A DNA stretch of 13,679 nt from the NCBI GenBank assembly GCA_002308515.1, contig DBVN01000003.1, positions 21,372-35,050 of the forward strand. Direction: 5' to 3'. The DNA is from Verrucomicrobia bacterium UBA1263. GTDB taxonomy: Bacteria > Verrucomicrobiota > Verrucomicrobiia > Limisphaerales > UBA1412. The notes under the pieces were generated by a model, which saw only the letters and a list, made by a program, of their open reading frames with translations, ran no database searches and was not told where the DNA came from. Shown here piece after piece: positions 1 to 8,705 of the stretch. A program made the position numbers and the translations under genes. The number at the start of each line of letters is the position of its first letter. Position 1 is the stretch's first letter.

Positions 1-3000
1 AAAGTGTACTCTACAGAACGTTGAGCCGCCGCGCCGCCAGCAGCCTGTAAACGGAATAATGCCGTCAGCACTTGCGCCATCTGGCGGGCATCGGCGTTCT
101 TGAGCGAGAAAATCTGGATCTTCGCTTCCTGCGGTGAGCTTTGATCCATGCTCTTGATCATGGAATCCAAAAACTCCATGTAATCCACCGGAGCGGAAAC
201 GACCAGCGAATTGGAACGCGGATCCGGAGTAATGAGAATACCCTCTTTCAGCGCGGAGGAGACCAGATTTTCACCTTCGGGAGTCCGTGTGATGAACTGC
301 AGCAGCGATTGCCGGGCCGCGCTGGTTTCCGTCAGATTCCGGGGATTGGTATTCAGCACGGAATTTAAGATCGTGGACAATTCCGCCGCTCTCGCGAAAG
401 TAAGCGGGAAAATGCGGATCTCATTGATACGGGCGACTTGCTCGGTATCCAGTTTCTGAACCAATTCCTCCAGACGTTTGATATCGCTTTCACCAGCGGA
501 AACAATGATCGCGTTGATCCGTTCATCCGCGCTGACAGTCGGACCAGCCGCGCCGCCAAAACCAAATCCGCCCTGTTGACCACGAAGCAGAGCCTGCACT
601 GTTGTCGCCACACGGCGCGCGTCAGCATGAGCCATCGGGAAAACGTGTACCTTCAAAGCGTCACTTTCCGGTTTATCCAGTTTCGTGATGAGAGACTGTA
701 CCATCTCTTCATCATCCGGACTGGTACCGATGATCAACGCGTTCGCCCAGGCATCCGCCACGATCGTGATAGGATCAGCCGGAGTCCCTCTGGCTTTGGC
801 TGGACGGTTCTGGAACAGACGCTGCAAAGTCATCTGCATCTTGGACGCGGTGGCATTCGTAAGAGTATAAATATTGAAATTCATCCGGCTGTTCGCGTCT
901 TTCACATCTAACTCGACCAGCATCTTCTCCAGAAGCTCCGTATCCTCTTTGCCGGCGGTCACCAGAAGAACATTCGCACGTTCATCCGCGGCAATCGTTA
1001 CAGGCATAGCACGTTCTCTGACACCGGCACGTGTCTCGGCTGCGCTCTTGGCCTGGAAGAACGAATTCAGCGTAGTGACCAGTGAACCCACTCTCGCGTG
1101 CTTGAGTACATAGGTCTTTACATCAATGAGAGCCTGATTTTCAGCAGTATCTACTTCGGAAATCAACTCCTTGGCCAGCGCCATATTTTCAGGACTGGCG
1201 GAAATGATCAGCGTATTCGACGGGATATCCGGGATCACGGAGAAGGCTTCCCTCCCTCCGCCCCGTCTCCCCATTGTTGAGGAACCCGGACGATAGACAC
1301 CCTGCTGCACCAACGTGCGGAGCATGGTCGCGACTCTCTGCACATCAGCATGGTTCAGATGAAGAGTCTCTATCATCCCGGCCGCTGTTGGTTCCTGATC
1401 CAATTTAGAAACCAAGTCCCTGACGACTTGCAGATTCTCCTTGCTCGCGGTAACGATCAAAGAATTGCTCAAAATATCCGCGTCCACGCTCACACGATCC
1501 TGCGGATCGGGCTGGACCCCGGCCTGCGAAAGAGCCTGCAATCTGGCCGCGAACACATTGCGAACGGTCGCCGCCAAACGAGTGGAATCGTTCTGAGTCA
1601 ACATGAGTACTTCCGGCTCTAAATTAGGATTATCCAGCGGCTGATCTAACTTTTTCAGCAAATCATCAATCAGACGATTGTCTTCATCGTTTGCCGCCAC
1701 CAGCAGGCTGTTGCTGCGCGCGTCCGGCATGATCACCGCCCGATTCCGGGCTCCGCCTGTCATCGCACGACGCTGGAAAAGTGTTGTCAATGTCGTTCCC
1801 AAACGCTGTGCTGTGGCATGTTCAAGCGGGATCATCCGGATATTATTCATCAGCGCGGACTCCGCGGAATCCAGCTCTCTGGCCAGATCCTCCATCAACT
1901 GCATATTCGCGTTGGAACCGCCCAGGATCAGGCTGTTACTGCGTATATCCGCCATAACAACCGAGCGGATCTCTTCCGTCTGACCACGGCGTACCCGCTC
2001 ATTCATCAAACGCTGTAAGGAGGCAACTAACACAGATGCTTCCGCGTTCTTTAAATTGACGATCCGAACCCCGTTCATATCTGCCGGCAGTTCCCGATCC
2101 AATTCATGAACAAGCGCATCCAGCGCCTCCACATTCACCTTGGGCACCGCGACGATCACACGGTTGATCCCGGCAGATGTTGTATCGTTGATGACACGAA
2201 TCGGTTTGTTCAGATCCAGAGAAACATCTTCGCCCGTTTCCTTCTTCAGCTTCAAACGCTGGACAGAAGACGGTTGCATTCCTATCCCCGGACGGAAGAC
2301 GCCCGCATTAGCGTTGAACATATTCTGCAGGAGTGTTCCCATCTGCGCCCCAGAAACATACTTCAACGGATAGACCTTCACATCCATCTCTGATGTGTCT
2401 GTTTCCACATCCAGCTGAGCAACGATCTGCTCGACTCTTTCCATCATGGTATCTCTGGCTATCACACACAGCGAGCGTGTACGCTCATCCGCTGTGACTG
2501 CCACCATATCTCCCGGACGCACCGTCTTGAATTGCGCCACAGCCTGGTTCACGATACGAAGGATCTGAGTCGGATTCGCGTTCTTCAACTCGATCACCTT
2601 GCACTGTAAAAGAGAATCGATCCCTTCCTCATCCAACTGCTTGATCAAGGACTCAATGACGAAAAAGTCTGCCTGGCTTGTCCGTATCAACAGACTGTGA
2701 GTGCGGGTCTCCGGCACGATGATCGCGCGAGGAACAGGCGGAAGACCACCAGGCTGACCGCCTTCTGGGTGAGGCTGCGCGCCGGGCTGCCCTTGCTGTT
2801 GTCCCTGCCCCTGGGCTTGCGGATTTCTCCGTCTCTCTGCCTGGGCATTGGCCCCATTGGCAGAGGGATTTCTAAAGAGTTCAGTCAGCGTTCTGGCAAG
2901 TAAAACCGGATCCGCTTCTTTCAACTTGAACATTCTGATTTCAGAATCTCCTTTATTGAATGAACCCTGCAGCTGTGTGATCAGGGAACGGATCCTGTCC

Positions 3001-3490
3001 ACTTCAAAACTGGGGCCCGAAACAAGAAGTGTATTGGCTTTAGTATCAACCGCCAAGGTGATCTTCAAATCTTCCGGGCGGACTTCAGCCTCAGCCGCTT
3101 TTTGCGCGTCTCGCTCTTCCTGTGTCTGCACTTTGAAACCGTTTTTACCAACATTGGAATCATGCGAACGAGGCGGAAGTTTATCTACGACCTCCAGCTC
3201 GGACGGCGAAACCTGAGGATAAATGTTGACCAAGATCTCCGCTATCTGATCGACCGGCATAGTCGTGATGGGGATCAGTCGCACGATTTCAGTCAGGTCG
3301 CGGGCGACATTATCCATTTTTTCGATCATGGACTCGATCTCCTCAAAATCCTTTTCGCGTGCGACAACCGTCAGCGTATTGGAAAGAAGATCTGATTCAA
3401 AAATGGCTTCTTCGGGTCTGCTCTTGTCATTGAACAATTCATCCAGCCGCAGCTCCACATCCAAAGCATCTGCGTTGACCAGTGTATAGA
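1..3490 (-). repeat. C-terminal-side array of about 14 canonical secretin N-domain modules
   Basis: From about residue 1740 to the window edge, modules of roughly 70-110 residues follow each other, each with a first strand (RMFKL, RIVNL, RIFPL), a helix, a variable loop and a clear D.RSNSLIV-type strand, then a helix ending LD. The SNSL-type strand lies near positions 3370, 3028, 2690, 2468, 2158, 1928, 1702, 1457, 1207, 963, 733, 505 and 200. A last module starts near 115 and runs off the edge. The modules are diverged from one another at DNA level. Confidence 0.85.
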
Positions 3491-6400
3491 AACGAACTTC
3501 TCTATCCGGTTTTTCCGGTTTCTGATCGATCGTCTTGAGGATATTCTCCAGCATTGCCAGTCTGCTGGGGGAGCCCATCACGATGAGGCTGTTATTTTTC
3601 TCATCAGATGTTATGGACAAGGCTTCACGATTGTTGCGGCCTCCTCCCCATCCAAACCGGCGCATTCCGGCACCGTCCATGAGAGTATTCACGGTACGTA
3701 CAGCCTGGCTCACATAAATATTCTCCAGCTTGTACGTTCTCATCTCCAACTGACGCTCCGGAAGTTCAGCCTCCAGTGTCTTCATGATGTTTTCAATGAG
3801 TTCCATCTGTTTCTCGCTGGAAGCCACGATCAAACGACCGGAATAATCATCCGGGAGGATCAACGCATCCGCCGGACCGGCATCCGTCAATCCCTTGACC
3901 TGATCCCGGTAAAGCTGCTGGACCCGCTGGGAATAGCTCCACACATCCCATGTTTTTACATCAAACATCTTCAGTTGGCGCGCGTCGCGAACTTCGGGAA
4001 CATCCAGTTCCTCAATAAGCTTAGAAACACGCTCGACTTCACCCGTATTGCCGGATATGACAACTTTATTATTCTGATCATCCGGAAGGATCCTTGTCGC
4101 GATGGAAGTGCGGGAAGTCTTGCTGAAAACAACAGAATTCAGCACAGTTGCCAACTGGGATGGACGAACCGATTTGACTATGAATGTCTTAACTGTAGGT
4201 TCCGAAGCTTCGCTCTTATCCTTGAAGGTTTGAACGATTTCGTCCATCATCTCTTTCTGGGACTCGCGGATCCCCACGATCAGCTTTCCGCTGTAGTCAT
4301 CACCGAAAATATAGGCATCCGCCACACCGACTCCCCCTTTGTCCTTCATCTGATTCTGATAAAGGGCCCGGACGTTGTTGGCAAAAAGGGTCATATTGGC
4401 ATGTTGTACCTCATACGTACAGAGAATCCGCTGCATACCGTCAGACATGCTGTCGAACTCTTTGATCAGCTGTTCCGCGTATTCGATATCTTCAGCCAAA
4501 CCAAAAACGTAGATACCACCCGTCTTTGTTTCGGGGGAAATCCATGGAGCGTAACCGGGACGCTGAGCGCGGCGACTGCGAACGACATATCCCAAGGCAT
4601 TGGCGATCTCCACATTGTTACCGTGTTTCAGCTTCAGAAGATGCAGCTGCATATCCGGCAGAGCGGATTTATCCTCCATCGAATTGATAATGCTGTCGAT
4701 CAACTCTAGCTGTTCCTTGGATGCCGCGACCATCATCCTGCCGTTCTCGTTATCCGGGAGAAAAACCGCATCGGCCACACCCAGATCCGGTTTGGCTTTG
4801 ATCTGATCCATGTACAAGGTGCGAATCCGGTTCATCTGCTCATTGACATTGCGGGACGTGATCCGATAGGTCTTCATCTCACGTTCCTGCTGCATCTCCG
4901 CGGTATCCAATCTTTCTATGATCATCTGGACTTGCTCCAGATCCGCGTTTTTGCCGTAGAATATAATGGCATTCCGGTTTACATCCATCGTGACCAGAGG
5001 TCTTACACCACGACTTCTGGGACCTTCCCGGTTATAGGTGACATGCTGTACGACTGGATATATATTGCGGACATCCGCCTGCTTCAACCGGAAAATGCGA
5101 AGAGAACTTTCGATCGTTCTTTCCTGATCCAGAGTCTCCACGATCTTCTCGATCATGGGCATCTGACTTTGATCAGCAGAAACAAATATGCGCCCGGTGT
5201 AATCAGGGATGAACTGAGCGTCTATACCGCCTTTTCCTTTGGTGGATTGAACCTGATCCCGATAAAGTCTGCGAACATTATCCGTAAAATCCCAGACATC
5301 ATATACCTTTGTGTTGAAAACACGGATCTCGCGGTTAGAACCGGCCCCCACTTCGTCAAACTGCGTAATAAGCTTCTCGGCCGTTTCCAAATCTTCCGGA
5401 GAAGCATAAACATAAATTGAGTGATTCGACCAGTCTTCATCGATCCACAGACGCTCACGAAATCTACTTTTCTGAGTCAGCGCCATCCTTAAAAGACCAC
5501 TTACCATCCCAATATCACCACCTTTGATCTTGAATTGGCGAAACTCTTTTTCTGATTTGGGCGTTGTCCCGTGAAGGAGTGTGAACAATTCCTCTATCAC
5601 CTTCATCTGCGCGTCTGTCGCGGAAATCGTTAGTTTGGAATCTTCATAGGACGGCAGGAAAACAGCGTTCACCGCGCCTAACTCCGGATTCGATTTCAGA
5701 TGCTCCCTGTAAAGAGTCATCAAATTTGAATTCAACTCTCTAAACGCGGAATATTCTCTCGTTCTGACATTGAATACCTTGACGATACGAGGTTCCTTCT
5801 CCTGATCCACATCCAGTGTTTCGATCAGTGTAGCCGCCTGTTGAATATCACTTGCCGAGCCACAAACAACCAGGCTATTGCTGTGGCCGTCTACAAAAAC
5901 CGAAGGCTGCGGTCCTCCTCTTCGCTTCCCTTTATACGTGTTTAAATAGTTTCTGATGACACTGGCAAATTCATAAGGATTACCGCCGTCACTGCCCAAC
6001 GTGTGGCCGTGTAAGTGAAAAACTTTTATCCCTGTGCTGCCGCCGGTTTGAAGATCTATTTCTTCAATGATCTTCTTGATCTTTTCCTGTTCCTCATCTG
6101 TACCGCAAATGATCACACGTCCTGTATAAGGTTCAGGGATGATGCGAGGCGCGTCCGCGCGCTGCTGCATCTGTCTGCGGCGCTCCTGAATATTCTTACC
6201 TGCCCACTCACTGCGGTTTTGTTCCATCAGCAGCTGCATGGCCAGATTACTGATGTGCTGAGGATCCCCCTGCACATCAATAAAACGGATCTGTCGTCCC
6301 GTTACCGAAGAAGATTCCACATCCAAATCCTTTACAACTTCGCGCACCGCTTTTAATACACCAGCTTTGCCATTCAGCACCAGGCTATTGCTGCGTTCAT

Positions 6401-8705
6401 CCGTCAGCACACGCAAACCAGAACGACGGTCATTGAAGGTAGTTTGGATCAGATTTCCAAGCTCGGCCGCCACAGCGTATTCCAATCGGATGACACATGT
6501 TTCATTCTTTTCCAGATTGGCTAGATCTTCCCCATCCGCGGTCTGATCAGCCATTCCTGGTTCGTAGGCATCCACTTTATCAATAGCCGTCTGGATCTCG
6601 TTCATCAGCTTCTGATTGGCACTCATCACCACCAAACGCTCCAGCTTGGGATCCACGATCAATTTTGCTTTTTGCGGATCATTTTCATTCGGAGCCGCGA
6701 TCCCGCTCACCATTTGGCGCACCATCGCTGCCAACTCTTCAGGAGTCATCCGGCGCGGATAGAATATCTTAGTATCCATCTCCAGCTGCGGACGCTCACC
6801 GGCTGTATCCAGTTTCTTGACAGCTTTATCAATAATAGCCAGTTGCTCCGGATCGCCGCTGATCACCAGCAGACGGTTCAGTTTGGTATCTACGATCAAA
6901 CGGGTGCGATTGGAAGCCTTTTCTCCCGGCGCGGCAATACCGCTTACGGCTTGATTCAAAAAGTTGGATAACTCTGTCGGTGTGATATATTGGGGATAAT
7001 ACACACGCATTTCCGAATTACCAATGACATTCTCGCTCTCTGTCCAATCTTTATTATCATCAGCGCCAGTAGTATCGATCGTATCAACCGCGGACTGGAT
7101 TTCCGACAATAGTTTCTGATTCGCGCTCATTACTACCAGGCGATTCAGCTTGGGATCCACGATCATCTTGGCCTTTTGAGGATCATTTTCATTCGGTGCC
7201 GCGATACCATTTACCATCTGACGGATCATGGCAGAGAGTTCCTCCGGGCTCATTTGCCGTGGATAGAAAATCTTTGTATCGGTTATGATTTCCGGACGTT
7301 CACCATCTGTATCCAGCTTTTGAACGACCTTATCAATAATCGCCAGTTGCTCCGGATCCCCGCTGATGACCAAAAGTCGTCCCTGCTTTTCATCCACGAC
7401 CAGGCGTGCCTTGTTAGATATCCTTTCATCGGGTGCCGCGATACCGCTGACAGACTGCCTGATAAAACCAGCTAACTCTGCCGGTTTGGTGAATTTGGGA
7501 TAGTAGATCCGCATATCCGAGCTCCCAGCGGTATCATTACCCGCAGAAGCTGAATCCACCTTTTCGATGACTTTTTCAATAGTCTCCATCTGTCCGGCAA
7601 CCGGTGTGGTAACGATCAACCGGTTCAAGCGGCTATCCACGACCAAACGGGCTTTTGTCGCTGAGGCCGCGGGTCCTTCGCCCGGCATCGCTACTCCCGA
7701 AACAGTCTGCCGAACCATCGTGGCCAACTCCGCCGCGCTCATCTCTACGGGATAGAAGATCCTCACATCTGTGGGGGCGACACCTTCCTTGCTCTCAAAG
7801 CGGTTGATCAGCTGTTCTGCCAGATCCACACGCTCTGTCGGGCCAAAGACGACCATCGTTCTCGATGCCTCATCCCACACCGCGGTCACATAATCTTCCG
7901 GGCTTGGCGGCAGCGGCATATAGGAATTCTTCTCCTGATTATAGCGGCTTCTCACCGGTGCCGTCGCGATACCGAATGTGCGGTTGATCAAATCTGTCAG
8001 CACCGGGCCGGACGCACTGACGATATTGAACGTCCGCATCTGACGTTCGGCCTGCGGCGCAACATCTGCCAGTGTCAGCAGTTTCTCGATCCGCTCGATA
8101 TTCTCTACACGATCCGTCACCAGAATGCCCTTGCCTCTTCCCATGGGGAAAATCGATCCCGCATTGGATAGCATTGTTGTCGTAGATTGGGCGATCTCAT
8201 TCGGATCCAGATTCTTGAAATTAAGAGCAACCGTTACGATCTCTCCCGGACGCACATCGCCTCTTTCCTCCAGGTTTCTGAGTATTTTGAGCGGTGTCTG
8301 CTTCAGTTTGGACAGCGGCATTAAGCGCAAATACCGATCCTGCTCCACCAGAGTCGCGTCCTTCATACTCAGGATCAAATTCAGAGTATCCAGCGCTTCC
8401 TGATAGTCATACGGTTCCGGATCTGAATATCTTAAAGTTCCCTCCAGATCGATATCCACCAACAGGGGCTTTCCTGCCATCTGGGCAAATCGTTCCACTA
8501 CTGTTTTATAGGGTACACCATCAAATTGGAACCGGATATTTTTCGTATCCGGTTTGGTGTCCGCGTTTGCGGAAGGTGGAGCCACAACGGAAACATTTGT
8601 TGCCACATTAGCCGTACCAGAAGCGTTTTGCGCTTTCGCGTAAAACAAACTGGCCACCATGCAGCTTAACAATGTCGAAAGTCTGAGTGCGCGTCTAATT
8701 GTCAT
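1..8705 (-). CDS. Giant secretin-like protein with N0, N1 and about 33 further secretin N-domain modules (3' end beyond the window)
   Basis: The frame opens with ATG at 8703-8705 and stays open for 2901 codons to the left edge, so the C-terminus is missing. Residues 1-25 look like a Sec signal peptide. Residues about 57-130 resemble the secretin N0/STN domain, and about 135-220 an N1 domain. After these come about 33 modules of 70-110 residues with one pattern: a strand (for example RIFPL), a helix (L..L...LF), a loop, a strand of the type SNSLIV followed by A or G, then a helix ending in LD. This is the secretin_N (type II/III secretion short domain) fold. Known secretins use such domains as stacked periplasmic rings bound to the inner-membrane platform, and the upstream PilO-PilP gene, overlapping by 11 bp, supports that role. 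No C-terminal barrel domain is visible, so channel function is inferred. Family assignment is strong. Whether it is a pore or a fibre is open. Confidence 0.93.
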   Translation of the reverse strand, partial: MTIRRALRLSTLLSCMVASLFYAKAQNASGTANVATNVSVVAPPSANADTKPDTKNIRFQFDGVPYKTVVERFAQMAGKPLLVDIDLEGTLRYSDPEPYDYQEALDTLNLILSMKDATLVEQDRYLRLMPLSKLKQTPLKILRNLEERGDVRPGEIVTVALNFKNLDPNEIAQSTTTMLSNAGSIFPMGRGKGILVTDRVENIERIEKLLTLADVAPQAERQMRTFNIVSASGPVLTDLINRTFGIATAPVRSRYNQEKNSYMPLPPSPEDYVTAVWDEASRTMVVFGPTERVDLAEQLINRFESKEGVAPTDVRIFYPVEMSAAELATMVRQTVSGVAMPGEGPAASATKARLVVDSRLNRLIVTTPVAGQMETIEKVIEKVDSASAGNDTAGSSDMRIYYPKFTKPAELAGFIRQSVSGIAAPDERISNKARLVVDEKQGRLLVISGDPEQLAIIDKVVQKLDTDGERPEIITDTKIFYPRQMSPEELSAMIRQMVNGIAAPNENDPQKAKMIVDPKLNRLVVMSANQKLLSEIQSAVDTIDTTGADDNKDWTESENVIGNSEMRVYYPQYITPTELSNFLNQAVSGIAAPGEKASNRTRLIVDTKLNRLLVISGDPEQLAIIDKAVKKLDTAGERPQLEMDTKIFYPRRMTPEELAAMVRQMVSGIAAPNENDPQKAKLIVDPKLERLVVMSANQKLMNEIQTAIDKVDAYEPGMADQTADGEDLANLEKNETCVIRLEYAVAAELGNLIQTTFNDRRSGLRVLTDERSNSLVLNGKAGVLKAVREVVKDLDVESSSVTGRQIRFIDVQGDPQHISNLAMQLLMEQNRSEWAGKNIQERRRQMQQRADAPRIIPEPYTGRVIICGTDEEQEKIKKIIEEIDLQTGGSTGIKVFHLHGHTLGSDGGNPYEFASVIRNYLNTYKGKRRGGPQPSVFVDGHSNSLVVCGSASDIQQAATLIETLDVDQEKEPRIVKVFNVRTREYSAFRELNSNLMTLYREHLKSNPELGAVNAVFLPSYEDSKLTISATDAQMKVIEELFTLLHGTTPKSEKEFRQFKIKGGDIGMVSGLLRMALTQKSRFRERLWIDEDWSNHSIYVYASPEDLETAEKLITQFDEVGAGSNREIRVFNTKVYDVWDFTDNVRRLYRDQVQSTKGKGGIDAQFIPDYTGRIFVSADQSQMPMIEKIVETLDQERTIESSLRIFRLKQADVRNIYPVVQHVTYNREGPRSRGVRPLVTMDVNRNAIIFYGKNADLEQVQMIIERLDTAEMQQEREMKTYRITSRNVNEQMNRIRTLYMDQIKAKPDLGVADAVFLPDNENGRMMVAASKEQLELIDSIINSMEDKSALPDMQLHLLKLKHGNNVEIANALGYVVRSRRAQRPGYAPWISPETKTGGIYVFGLAEDIEYAEQLIKEFDSMSDGMQRILCTYEVQHANMTLFANNVRALYQNQMKDKGGVGVADAYIFGDDYSGKLIVGIRESQKEMMDEIVQTFKDKSEASEPTVKTFIVKSVRPSQLATVLNSVVFSKTSRTSIATRILPDDQNNKVVISGNTGEVERVSKLIEELDVPEVRDARQLKMFDVKTWDVWSYSQRVQQLYRDQVKGLTDAGPADALILPDDYSGRLIVASSEKQMELIENIMKTLEAELPERQLEMRTYKLENIYVSQAVRTVNTLMDGAGMRRFGWGGGRNNREALSITSDEKNNSLIVMGSPSRLAMLENILKTIDQKPEKPDREVRFYTLVNADALDVELRLDELFNDKSRPEEAIFESDLLSNTLTVVAREKDFEEIESMIEKMDNVARDLTEIVRLIPITTMPVDQIAEILVNIYPQVSPSELEVVDKLPPRSHDSNVGKNGFKVQTQEERDAQKAAEAEVRPEDLKITLAVDTKANTLLVSGPSFEVDRIRSLITQLQGSFNKGDSEIRMFKLKEADPVLLARTLTELFRNPSANGANAQAERRRNPQAQGQGQQQGQPGAQPHPEGGQPGGLPPVPRAIIVPETRTHSLLIRTSQADFFVIESLIKQLDEEGIDSLLQCKVIELKNANPTQILRIVNQAVAQFKTVRPGDMVAVTADERTRSLCVIARDTMMERVEQIVAQLDVETDTSEMDVKVYPLKYVSGAQMGTLLQNMFNANAGVFRPGIGMQPSSVQRLKLKKETGEDVSLDLNKPIRVINDTTSAGINRVIVAVPKVNVEALDALVHELDRELPADMNGVRIVNLKNAEASVLVASLQRLMNERVRRGQTEEIRSVVMADIRSNSLILGGSNANMQLMEDLARELDSAESALMNNIRMIPLEHATAQRLGTTLTTLFQRRAMTGGARNRAVIMPDARSNSLLVAANDEDNRLIDDLLKKLDQPLDNPNLEPEVLMLTQNDSTRLAATVRNVFAARLQALSQAGVQPDPQDRVSVDADILSNSLIVTASKENLQVVRDLVSKLDQEPTAAGMIETLHLNHADVQRVATMLRTLVQQGVYRPGSSTMGRRGGGREAFSVIPDIPSNTLIISASPENMALAKELISEVDTAENQALIDVKTYVLKHARVGSLVTTLNSFFQAKSAAETRAGVRERAMPVTIAADERANVLLVTAGKEDTELLEKMLVELDVKDANSRMNFNIYTLTNATASKMQMTLQRLFQNRPAKARGTPADPITIVADAWANALIIGTSPDDEEMVQSLITKLDKPESDALKVHVFPMAHADARRVATTVQALLRGQQGGFGFGGAAGPTVSADERINAIIVSAGESDIKRLEELVQKLDTEQVARINEIRIFPLTFARAAELSTILNSVLNTNPRNLTETSAARQSLLQFITRTPEGENLVSSALKEGILITPDPRSNSLVVSAPVDYMEFLDSMIKSMDQSSPQEAKIQIFSLKNADARQMAQVLTALFRLQAAGGAAAQRSVEYT
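2733..2865 (-). other. Gln/Gly/Pro-rich loop inside a secretin module
   Basis: Residues about 1947-1990 are rich in Q, G, P, A and N (for example QGQGQQQGQPG) and interrupt module 23 between its first helix and the next strand (AIIVPE). The reading frame is unbroken. It is likely a disordered loop. The same place in known secretin N3 domains often holds a Gly-rich or flexible loop. Confidence 0.75.
3525..5793 (-). repeat. Five-fold array of a paired module, about 450 nt per unit
   Basis: Modules 11-20 alternate between two subtypes. The odd ones carry LYRDQV or a variant, then an A-D-A or similar, then L-P-D-D-Y-S-G-R-L-I-V-A or a variant. The even ones carry the more usual N-x-x-I/V-V-x-G type. 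The odd-type strand motif recurs at residues about 1025, 1174, 1325, 1476 and 1626, a spacing of 149-151 residues. Units begin near 5793, 5336, 4885, 4434 and 3993. DNA identity between units is low, so the array is older than the 504-nt duplication. Confidence 0.85.
6570..7523 (-). repeat. 504-nt tandem duplication of a two-module unit inside the secretin gene
   Basis: Copy 1 spans 7523-7074 and copy 2 spans 7019-6570, offset by exactly 504 nt (168 codons), so the frame is kept. Each copy holds two modules (numbers 4-5 and 6-7 of the array). By hand alignment the first modules are about 65% identical in protein and the second about 80%, with runs such as SGDPEQLAIIDK and NGIAAPNENDPQKAK or SGIAAPNENDPQKAK. 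DNA words such as ggatcattttcattcgg (6676 and 7180) and the start of agttgctccggatc (6841 and 7345) recur at the same offset. It is a recent duplication compared with the rest of the array. Confidence 0.93.
8316..8537 (-). other. N0/STN-like domain of the secretin
   Basis: Residues about 57-130 read as a beta-strand (IRFQF), the motif DGVPYKTVVERFA, GKPLLVD, then a helix (YQEALDTLN) and a closing strand ending in RYLRLMP. This order matches the N0 domain shared by secretins and the STN domain of TonB-dependent receptors. In known systems N0 is the inner-membrane-proximal ring that binds the GspC/PilP HR domain. A PilP-like domain is encoded by the gene immediately upstream. Confidence 0.75.
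8631..8705 (-). other. Sec signal peptide of the giant secretin-like protein
   Basis: The first 25 residues have a positive n-region (R4, R5, R8), a hydrophobic stretch about L9-F21, and an A-K-A motif before Q26 that fits signal peptidase I. There is a Cys at residue 15 after L-L-S, but the hydrophobic stretch before it would be very short for a lipoprotein, so signal peptidase I cleavage is preferred. Export to the periplasm agrees with the secretin assignment. Confidence 0.8.

Noticed and set aside
3975..4709. Plus-strand open frame of 244 residues, and many shorter plus-strand frames
   Set aside because: They lie opposite the continuous secretin-like frame, have no family motifs or ribosome sites, and recur because the opposite strand is a repeated coding pattern. 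They are shadows.
3525..7523. Regular DNA periodicity that could suggest a CRISPR array or a satellite
   Set aside because: The periods of about 450 and 504 nt are multiples of three or close to it and follow protein modules. There are no short identical direct repeats with unique spacers.
1..8705. A possible frameshift or gene fission in the long region with no annotated minus-strand frame
   Set aside because: Translation from 8705 stays in one frame to the edge (8703 nt, 2901 codons), with meaningful modules throughout and no stop.
8661..8705. Lipoprotein signal with Cys at residue 15
   Set aside because: The hydrophobic stretch before the Cys is only about five residues and position -2 is Leu. 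The longer hydrophobic run ending at an A-K-A site fits signal peptidase I better. The lipoprotein option remains only a weak possibility.
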